A DNA stretch of 37,674 nucleotides from Thermoplasmata archaeon (GTDB lineage: Archaea > Thermoplasmatota > Thermoplasmata > Lutacidiplasmatales > UBA184), in contig JASHQC010000054.1 of NCBI GenBank assembly GCA_030037735.1, positions 1-37,674 on the forward strand, written 5' to 3'. The notes below the pieces were generated by a model. It was not told the origin of the DNA. It made no database searches and saw nothing but the letters and a program-made list of their open reading frames with translations. The translations under genes and the position numbers were made by a program. Below are positions 1-5,506 of the stretch, piece after piece; the first letter of the stretch is position 1, and each line of letters starts with the position of its first letter.

Positions 1-27
1 CTCGAGGCTCATCGGCGGGCCGCGCCC

Positions 28-249
28 CTAGAACACGTTCAGGATGAGCAGGATCCCGAGCGCGAGGCCGATGATCCACAGCGTTTCCGGAATCACGAAG
101 AAGAACAGCACCTGGCCGAACTTCTCCGGCTTTTCGGCGATGATCCCCATTCCGGCGGCTCCGATACCGGATTGGGCCATGCCCGTCCCGACGAGTCTGC
201 CCGCGATCGCAATGCCGGCTGCTATGGCCAGTTCGGGATTGGTCGGCAT
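28..249 (-). CDS. atpK: A-type ATP synthase subunit K (proteolipid c-ring subunit)
   Basis: This 73-residue protein is two hydrophobic helices joined by a short polar loop (around residues 38-45), the size and layout of the 8-kDa proteolipid that forms the membrane rotor of the archaeal A-type ATP synthase. Helix 1 is rich in small residues (Gly/Ala). Helix 2 carries the motif FFVIPETLWIIG, whose Glu55 is the expected ion-binding carboxylate. Translation starts at an ATG only a few nt below the predicted transcription start, so the mRNA is probably near-leaderless. In archaeal ATPase operons subunit I usually precedes K; here the next upstream minus-strand genes are unrelated, so K seems to head its transcript, and the remaining subunits would lie beyond the left edge. 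H+ versus Na+ coupling cannot be decided from this protein alone. Confidence 0.93.
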   Translation of the reverse strand: MPTNPELAIAAGIAIAGRLVGTGMAQSGIGAAGMGIIAEKPEKFGQVLFFFVIPETLWIIGLALGILLILNVF

Positions 250-277
250 CTCTACCGGGCCGCCGAGTTGGGTGCAG

Positions 278-285
278 TATTTAAA
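278..285 (-). promoter_or_regulatory. TATA box for atpK
   Basis: On the minus strand the octamer TTTAAATA lies about 29 nt upstream of the atpK ATG, preceded by CTCGC as a possible BRE. The predicted transcription start is near 255, giving a leader of only a few nt. This is seen by eye from archaeal promoter spacing, not measured. Confidence 0.6.
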
Positions 286-413
286 GCGAGAGGCGGTCGA
301 AATGACGTTCCATTCTCGCCGGTGGAGCAGCCCGCTTGGAACGCTCGCTTGACCCCCGGATTTGGGGGCTGGTTGCCTATCTGCCCGCGGGGGCCTCGTC
401 CCCTCGAGCCACC

Positions 414-545
414 ATGACCGAGCATCTGAAGGAGATCGCTGCGCAGCTGACCAATGACCTGAACCTAGACCTCCCCCCGGTGCAAGTCTCGTACCTGGAT
501 TCTCCGCCCGCCCGTATCACCGGGCGGCCCGGTGAGCCGGGCCCT
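414..545 (+). pseudogene. Possible 5' remnant of a DUF169-like gene
   Basis: An ATG at 414 opens a reading frame starting MTEHLKEIAAQLTNDLNLDL followed by PPVQVSYLDSPPARI. This resembles the N-terminus of DUF169 proteins, which begin with a short amphipathic helix and then a PPVAV..L..PP strand. After about residue 40 the resemblance stops; the frame only continues as arginine- and glycine-rich sequence antisense to the VKOR gene, which occupies 546-1022. A complete DUF169 protein is roughly 200 or more residues, so this would be a truncated remnant. It could also be a chance frame in GC-rich DNA. The right boundary given is where the VKOR gene begins, not a defined end. Confidence 0.3.
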
Positions 546-1022
546 CTAGATCTCGTCCGCGGCGGTCGCCGCCGGCCGGGCCGAGAGTCCCGAGCCGCTG
601 GACGGACGTCGAAGCAGCATCGCCGTGACGAGCACGGCGACGTTCGATAGGTACGAGCCATAGCAGATGATGCAAAAGGCACCGATCACGAACAGCTCGA
701 TCGCGGCGAAGTAGAGCGAAAGGGCGAATCCGGCCCCCGAGACCAGAGTCAAGGCGTCCAGCCAGCGTCCCCGGCCGAGGCGGTAGACCTGCACGTCGAG
801 GATGAACATGACGACGAATCCCCCAATCCCCCAGGCGTAGTCCGGGATGCCGAGCGTGGTCGTGTGGCCGCTCACGTCGACCTTGTGACAGGAGATGATC
901 GGCGAGACCGAGCAGATGCTCTGGAGCGCCGGGTCGATCGTCTCGGCCAGCGCGAAGAGGGAGAAGGCCAGCCCGGCGACGATCGCCAGCGGCAGGATGG
1001 CGTGGAGCGTCTCTGACCGCAT
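546..1022 (-). CDS. VKOR-family membrane thiol oxidoreductase
   Basis: This 158-residue, four-helix membrane protein matches the vitamin K epoxide reductase family. The four diagnostic cysteines are present: a loop pair Cys37 and Cys45, spaced eight apart as in family members, and the catalytic CIIC motif at Cys117-Cys120 in the last helix. The loop motif SGHTTTLGIPDYAWG fits the conserved Ser-x(n)-GIP-x(n)-G segment. VKOR proteins reoxidise a thioredoxin-like partner outside the membrane and pass electrons to quinone, replacing bacterial DsbB. The gene starts 9 nt after the stop of the DUF929 gene, so the two are probably co-transcribed; that protein carries an extracytoplasmic CPYC and is the likely partner. 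The last 20 residues are a low-complexity Ala/Ser/Arg tail. The pairing is inference from adjacency and motifs. Confidence 0.88.
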   Translation of the reverse strand: MRSETLHAILPLAIVAGLAFSLFALAETIDPALQSICSVSPIISCHKVDVSGHTTTLGIPDYAWGIGGFVVMFILDVQVYRLGRGRWLDALTLVSGAGFALSLYFAAIELFVIGAFCIICYGSYLSNVAVLVTAMLLRRPSSGSGLSARPAATAADEI

Positions 1023-1031
1023 GGCCCGCGA

Positions 1032-2171
1032 CTAAGTGATCTGGCTGTAGTCCGCTGAGACGTTCCCGGTCAGGAGAGAGGACGGCTGGCCGCCGTCGAT
1101 CTTGAGGATGAAGGCGGTGAGCCAGTCCGCCGCTTGGGAGATGCCCTCGGGGCCGGACCAGGCCGGCCCGCTCTGTGTGGCGATCTCGGACTGTACCTGG
1201 GCCGTGCTCAGTGGGTTCCCGGCCGCCGTCTGGGGAACCCGGAGGTCGGCCGGGTCGACCAACGTTCCCACGGTGAAGTACTGGCCCCCGATCACGACGA
1301 ACGGGATGGAGCCGCCCGAGTCGTAGGCCACGAAGTAGGCATTCTGGTAGTCGTTGGCGAACCCCGGCAGCACGATGGAACCGGTGTACGTCGACTCGGA
1401 GACCTGGAGCGAGATGTGCGTGCTCGTGTACGACGCGCCCGCCAGGACCGTCTCCGGCGTGCCGGGATAGACGTCGCTGTAGCTGGAGTAGTCGGTGCTC
1501 GTACCGCTTAACGTGCCGAATCGTTCGAGCGCCACCACCATCGCCCAGCTGGACGCGGAACAGTACGGGCAGGCGGCCGAGCCGAAGAAGAAGTAGACCG
1601 GAAGGCCGCCCGACGTCCACAGGGCGTTCGCTGCCTTGTGGAAATTGGCCGGCTCCGGGGAGGTGACGCCGGTCAGCGTCGGGTACCCGGCCAGGACCCC
1701 CACTATGCCGAAGACCGCGGACAGGAGCAAGCCCAGAACGACCCCGGCCGCCACCGCTCCCCGGAAGACGGTCGACCATTTCTTGTCGGTGCGGAGGAGA
1801 CCGAACGCCAGCAGGAACGCCGACGCCGCGAGCACCAGGCCGAGCGTGGGGATCGCGCTGATGAAGACCCCGACCGGCGAGGGCACGAAGTAGGCGATGA
1901 GGAACCAGATCGCGAAGAGCGGAGTGAGGAGCATTCCGACCCGCGCGATTGTCCACTTGGCCTTCTGGTCCGCGCGCTGGGTCGACTTGGGCTCCTCGGC
2001 CTGGGCTTCCCGGCTCGCCGTCCGGGCCCGCTTCGCGTAGAGGGTCCGCAACGCCCGGCCCTTGTCGGTGACCCCCCGTGGAGCCTGGTAGCCGACCTTG
2101 GAGTCGTCGGCGATCCGGTCCCAGTCCCAGCCCTTGTTCCGGAGCTCCTCGACCCGGTCCCAGTCGACCAT
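1032..2171 (-). CDS. DUF929-type membrane-anchored thioredoxin-like protein
   Basis: This 379-residue protein has three parts. Residues 1-75 are charged and contain a possible helix-turn-helix-like segment (WDWDRIADDSKVGYQAP). About three hydrophobic helices follow (roughly 77-97, 100-126 and 136-161). From about 170 onward there is an extracytoplasmic domain resembling the archaeal DUF929 family. It carries FFFGSAACPYCS with a thioredoxin-type CxxC at Cys201 and Cys204, then VVIGGQYFTVG, the position of the usual cis-Pro region. The gene starts with ATG and is followed 9 nt later by the VKOR gene. The pair looks like a DsbA/DsbB analogue: this protein would oxidise cysteines of exported proteins and be reoxidised by VKOR. 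Fold, topology and function are inferred. The short N-terminal domain is not explained by that role. Confidence 0.75.
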   Translation of the reverse strand: MVDWDRVEELRNKGWDWDRIADDSKVGYQAPRGVTDKGRALRTLYAKRARTASREAQAEEPKSTQRADQKAKWTIARVGMLLTPLFAIWFLIAYFVPSPVGVFISAIPTLGLVLAASAFLLAFGLLRTDKKWSTVFRGAVAAGVVLGLLLSAVFGIVGVLAGYPTLTGVTSPEPANFHKAANALWTSGGLPVYFFFGSAACPYCSASSWAMVVALERFGTLSGTSTDYSSYSDVYPGTPETVLAGASYTSTHISLQVSESTYTGSIVLPGFANDYQNAYFVAYDSGGSIPFVVIGGQYFTVGTLVDPADLRVPQTAAGNPLSTAQVQSEIATQSGPAWSGPEGISQAADWLTAFILKIDGGQPSSLLTGNVSADYSQIT

Positions 2172-2184
2172 GTGCGGGAAATCT

Positions 2185-2268
2185 TACCCCGGGGTACTAC
2201 ATTTGGATTACCGGGTCGGAGCGGCCGAGCGGGGACGGGCCGCCGGGCGGGACCCCGGGGCCTAATAT
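2185..2268. promoter_or_regulatory. Divergent promoter region of DUF929 operon and rnz
   Basis: The 118-nt gap between the two divergent genes holds a plus-strand TATA-like CTAATATC (about 2261-2268). It lies about 25 nt before the GTG of rnz, so rnz is probably leaderless. On the minus strand a weaker TATA-like CCAAATG (about 2200-2206) lies about 30 nt before the DUF929 ATG. A perfect 12-nt palindrome TACCCCGGGGTA (2185-2196) sits between that TATA and the DUF929 start and could be an operator. None of this is experimentally supported. Confidence 0.45.
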
Positions 2269-2289
2269 CGCCCCTCCCTACCCTCCCCC

Positions 2290-3192
2290 GTGCGCATCGT
2301 GTTCCTGGGCACTGCCGGTTCCTGGCCGACCAAGGAGCGCTCCGCGAGCGCCATCGCCCTCGACACGGAGAAAGAGCTCGTCCTCCTGGACTGCGGGGAG
2401 GGCACGCAGCGGCAGTTCTTTCGCTCCACGGTCTCGTTCATGCGGGTCCGCCGGATCTTCATCACCCACTTCCACGGAGACCACTTCCTCGGCCTGCCCG
2501 GCCTCATCCAGAGCATGTGCCTCAACAACCGGACCGCGCCGCTCGACCTGTACGGGCCCCCCGATTCCCAGGAGATGTTCGAGCGCGTGCTCGCCATGGG
2601 ATACTTCACGCTCCGTTTCCCGGTGCATCTCCATCCACTGCGGTCGGACGAAGTGGTGGAGCTGCCGGGGTACTCCGTCCGCACGGCGCGTGCGGACCAC
2701 ACGGTGCCGGCGCTGGCCTACCGGGTGGAAGAGGGCCCCAAACGGGGCCGGTTCGATGCCGCCAAGGCCCACGCGCTCGGTATCCGGGGACGGGACTTCG
2801 CCCGATTGGAGGAAGGTGAAACCATCGAAGTGGGTGGACGCTCCATTCACCCCGACGAGGTCATCGGACCGCCCCGTGCCGGTCTCTCGGTGGTCTACTC
2901 GGGCGATGGGCGCCCCTCCACGGAGGTCATGAAGCTGGCCCATCGCGCCTCGGCCCTGATCCACGAGGCCACGATGGGGGAGGAGCACGAGGCCGAGGCG
3001 AATGCGTGGGGTCACTCCTCGGCTCGACAGGCCGCCGACATCGCCCGCGAGGCAGAGGTGGGGCATCTCTTCTTGACCCACTTCTCCTCTCGCTACAAGG
3101 ACGCGGAGCCGTTGGCGGTAGAAGCCCGGAGCCGGTTCACGGAGGCGGTCGCGGCGCGAGACTTTCTCGAGGAGCTCCTTCGACAGCCATGA
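2290..3192 (+). CDS. rnz: Ribonuclease Z (tRNA 3' endonuclease)
   Basis: This is a 300-residue metallo-beta-lactamase-fold protein of normal length for short-form RNase Z, the enzyme that cuts 3' trailers from tRNA precursors. The N-terminus MRIVFLGTAGSWPTKERSAS is typical. The zinc motif is HFHGDH at residues 60-65. Further ligand positions are seen in VVYSGDGRPS (the Asp after SG) and in the C-terminal FLTHFSSRY. HEATMGEEHEAEA and GHSSARQAADIA match the substrate and metal-binding C-terminal part of the family. The start is GTG at 2290, chosen because it begins the conserved first strand and sits about 25 nt below a TATA box. The stop overlaps the hutI start by 4 nt. The tRNA-Arg in this window encodes no CCA, consistent with a need for 3' trimming followed by CCA addition. 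Confidence 0.95.
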   Translation: MRIVFLGTAGSWPTKERSASAIALDTEKELVLLDCGEGTQRQFFRSTVSFMRVRRIFITHFHGDHFLGLPGLIQSMCLNNRTAPLDLYGPPDSQEMFERVLAMGYFTLRFPVHLHPLRSDEVVELPGYSVRTARADHTVPALAYRVEEGPKRGRFDAAKAHALGIRGRDFARLEEGETIEVGGRSIHPDEVIGPPRAGLSVVYSGDGRPSTEVMKLAHRASALIHEATMGEEHEAEANAWGHSSARQAADIAREAEVGHLFLTHFSSRYKDAEPLAVEARSRFTEAVAARDFLEELLRQP

Positions 3193-4460
3193 CGCGGGCC
3201 GACCTGATCGTTACCGACATCGGCGAGCTCGCTACGCTCGCCTCGGGTCCTGTCCCTCGCATCGGCCGGGCGATGCGCGAGATTGGCCGAATCTCCCGGG
3301 CGGCGGTGGCCGTTGAGGAGGGGCGGTTCGTGTTCGTCGGCACGGAGGCCCAGTGCCGGCGCGAGGTGCGTCTTCGGAGCGGTGGTTCTCGGTGGAGCGC
3401 CGGCGGCGGAACGGTCGTGCCCGGCTTTGTCGATCCGCATACGCACCTGCTGTTTGCTGGAGACCGGGCGGCTGAGCTGGACCTCAAGATCTCCGGCGCG
3501 TCCTACGCGGCGATAGCTCGCCAGGGTGGCGGCATTTTCCAGACGATGCGCCAGACCCGCAGCGCGTCGACCGCGGAACTGCTCCAGTCGGCAGAAGCCC
3601 GACTGCGTCGGATGGCCGCGAGCGGAACGACGAGCTGCGAAGTGAAGAGCGGGTACGCCCTCACTCCGCCCGGCGAGCGTCGCCTCCTCTCCCTGGTTCC
3701 GGTTCTCGCCCGCCGGACCGGCCTTCGGCTGGTACCCACGTTTCTCGGCGCCCACGCAGTCCCTCCCGAGTTCGCCGACCGGCCGGACGAGTACGTCTCG
3801 CTCTTGATCGCGAAGGCGTTACCGGCCATCGCGCGGAACCAGCTGGCCGACTTCTGTGACGCGTTCTGCGAGCCCGGTTTCTTCACCGTGGAGCAAACAG
3901 AGCGCCTGCTGCGTGCCGCGCGGGACGCTGGCCTGGGACTCAAGGTGCACGCCGACGAATTTGTTCGCAGCGGCGGAGCGGCCCTCGCCGGGCGCCTCGG
4001 CTGCCGGTCGGCGGAGCATCTCCTCGAGAGTTCCGAGGGAGATCGGAGGGTCCTCGCCTCCGCCGGTGTCACGGCCGTTCTGCTGCCCCTCTCGCCGTTC
4101 GCCTCTTTCGCGCATCGCGCAAGCCCCGGTCGGGAGATGGTTGATGCCGACGTTCCCGTCGCGGTCGGTACCGACCTGTCGCCGAACTGCTGGGTCGAGT
4201 CGATGCCGCTCGTGCTCTCCCACAGCGTGTACTCGGCGCGACTGACCCCGGCGGAAGCGCTCACCGCGGCCACCGTGAACTCGGCCCACGCGATCGGCCT
4301 CGCCGGCGAGGCGGGAACCATCGCGGTGGGTCGCTCCGCCGATTTCGTCGCGTTCAACGTGCCCTCGGCGGAGCACATCCCCTACCGATTCGGGCTCGTT
4401 CCGGAGCGCGTGTACCGGAGAGGAATCCGGGTCCCCTCGGCGGAGGAAGGGGTGGCCTGA
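3189..4460 (+). CDS. hutI: Imidazolonepropionase (histidine degradation)
   Basis: This 423-residue amidohydrolase matches HutI, which hydrolyses 4-imidazolone-5-propanoate to N-formimino-L-glutamate in the third step of histidine catabolism. Metal-binding VDPHTH lies at residues 82-86, followed by LLFAGDRAAEL. The family segments GGGIFQTMRQTR, SGTTSCEVKSGYAL, KVHADEF and GTDLSPNCW (metal-binding Asp) are all present. The frame is open further upstream, but the ATG at 3189 overlaps the rnz stop as ATGA and starts just before the first strand (ADLIVTD), so it is chosen. No hutH, hutU or hutG gene is in the window, so the rest of the pathway must lie elsewhere or the enzyme works on another source of imidazolone. 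The assignment is strong; its physiological role is not established here. Confidence 0.92.
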   Translation: MTRADLIVTDIGELATLASGPVPRIGRAMREIGRISRAAVAVEEGRFVFVGTEAQCRREVRLRSGGSRWSAGGGTVVPGFVDPHTHLLFAGDRAAELDLKISGASYAAIARQGGGIFQTMRQTRSASTAELLQSAEARLRRMAASGTTSCEVKSGYALTPPGERRLLSLVPVLARRTGLRLVPTFLGAHAVPPEFADRPDEYVSLLIAKALPAIARNQLADFCDAFCEPGFFTVEQTERLLRAARDAGLGLKVHADEFVRSGGAALAGRLGCRSAEHLLESSEGDRRVLASAGVTAVLLPLSPFASFAHRASPGREMVDADVPVAVGTDLSPNCWVESMPLVLSHSVYSARLTPAEALTAATVNSAHAIGLAGEAGTIAVGRSADFVAFNVPSAEHIPYRFGLVPERVYRRGIRVPSAEEGVA

Positions 4461-4526
4461 GCCCCTTTTCGACCCGTTCCACCGTCAAGGAATTTGGCTT
4501 CCTTCGAGGTGAAATGGGCCCGTACA

Positions 4527-4534
4527 TTCAAATA
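4527..4534 (+). promoter_or_regulatory. TATA-like box upstream of the 71-aa gene
   Basis: TTCAAATA lies about 40 nt before the ATG at 4571, putting the predicted start near 4556, where the purine-rich GGTGAGG also begins. This supports the downstream ATG rather than the ATG at 4514, which lies upstream of the box. Confidence 0.45.
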
Positions 4535-4570
4535 GGGGCCCTTTCCTCTCCGCCGGTGAGGGCGCCCAAA

Positions 4571-4786
4571 ATGGCGGAAAAGGTCGGCAAGGAGCAGATC
4601 AAGCGAGAGAAAGGCTACCTGTACTACCTCGGGAAGGACGGTTACCTCTGGAAGACCCCGACGAAGCTCAACAAGTCGGGGAGGAAGGCCCGGGTCGGTT
4701 CCGAGAAGATCATGCGGGAGGACGGCTACATGTATTTCCTCGACAAGAAGGGATACGTGGCGCGTGCCCGGATGAAGAACGCGTAA
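4571..4786 (+). CDS. Small basic protein with two GY(L/M)YxL repeats, function unknown
   Basis: This is a 71-residue, lysine-rich protein. An upstream in-frame ATG at 4514 would add 19 residues, but the ATG at 4571 has GGTGAG about 10 nt before it and follows the TATA-like box at the right distance. The body is two similar units: REKGYLYYLGKDGYLWKTP near residues 11-29 and REDGYMYFLDKKGYVARAR near 50-68. Each has a GY(L/M)Y(Y/F)L..(D/K)GY core, suggestive of paired beta-hairpins with aromatic faces. The charge suggests nucleic acid or ribosome association, but no family was recognised. A hairpin followed by T-rich sequence lies 25 nt past the stop. The clean repeat and signals make it very likely a real, well-expressed gene. 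Confidence 0.8.
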   Translation: MAEKVGKEQIKREKGYLYYLGKDGYLWKTPTKLNKSGRKARVGSEKIMREDGYMYFLDKKGYVARARMKNA

Positions 4787-4810
4787 TCGGGCACGCTTTC
4801 GTCCGTGGAT

Positions 4811-4836
4811 GAGCCCTCCCCGAAAGGGAAGGGCTC
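4811..4836 (+). terminator. Stem-loop terminator after the 71-aa gene
   Basis: GAGCCCT (4811-4817) pairs with AGGGCTC (4830-4836), and CCC (4818-4820) pairs with GGG (4826-4828) around a CGAAA loop, with one bulged A. It is followed by the T-rich stretch TTCTTCCTAATTCTT (4842-4856). It lies 25 nt after the stop codon. Confidence 0.6.
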
Positions 4837-5506
4837 TCAACTTCTTCCTAATTCTTGGACTTCGTCACTATCGCAATCTGCAAGCCGATCGGAGGAATTG
4901 CACGAGGGCGTGAGCCCCCGACAATATCGGTTCGGGGGAGCCTCGCCATCGCGCTGGGCGTACTTCTCGCTGTCCTCGCCTTCGCCATTCCTGCCAGGTC
5001 CTGTTACGCGATCATCGGAAGGAGCTCCGCCTGAGCTTCCTGCGCGAACGAATACTCCCTGAGCCTCTTCGAGCTCCTACCGGGAGTTCTTCTCATGGTG
5101 CGGAGATGCACCTGGACGGGACGGAGCATTTATCGACGTGTCCATCCAGACAACGAACCCGCCAGCTGAGATGGTTTTGAATTTCTCTCGTCGATCCGAA
5201 CGCGAAAATTCTCCGGTATCACAACCGGGCTCACTCTGGAACGCGTCTCCGTGATTTTCGCACCCGACAGAACTAATCGAACTTATACAAGGACGCGCTT
5301 CGCGGGTCCCGGAGAATCCGACCCCGCTGTCGGAGTGACCACGCGTCCACGAGGAGGAGGCCCCTCGGTTCTGAAACGGGAGTGCGACACGACCGTTTCC
5401 TCGACCCCCTACCGCCCGCTAAAGAGCCCATGACGCCTCTCCCTGGTGTACGAGCCTGTCACTCCGCCCTCGGCGGAGCGGACCTTCGTCATCGGAGAGA
5501 TATTGC
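4837..5506 (+). other. Long non-coding gap upstream of nrdJ with possible structured RNA
   Basis: No convincing gene was found in this stretch. It contains several inverted repeats. (a) CGAGG 4903-4907 with CCTCG 4941-4945 encloses CCCCCGA 4915-4921 with TCGGGGG 4932-4938. (b) GGTC 5305-5308 with GACC 5337-5340 encloses TCCGAC 5317-5322 with GTCGGA 5329-5334. (c) CTCCGCC 5462-5468 pairs with GGCGGAG 5472-5478, 28 nt before the nrdJ ATG. A TATA-like TTATACAA at 5283-5290 would start an mRNA near 5312 with a leader of about 195 nt, and a weaker GCTAAAGA near 5417-5424 would give about 60 nt. One short frame ending near 5034 is hydrophobic (LAIALGVLLAVLAFAIP) but has no good start. Confidence 0.4.

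Noticed and set aside
517-1956. 479-aa minus-strand frame
   Set aside because: It is a shifted frame over the VKOR and DUF929 genes, with Arg/Pro/Gly-rich translation and no motifs.
4805-5062. 85-aa plus-strand frame in the gap before nrdJ
   Set aside because: It begins within the terminator hairpin, is rich in Ser/Pro, and lacks a ribosome-binding site or motif.
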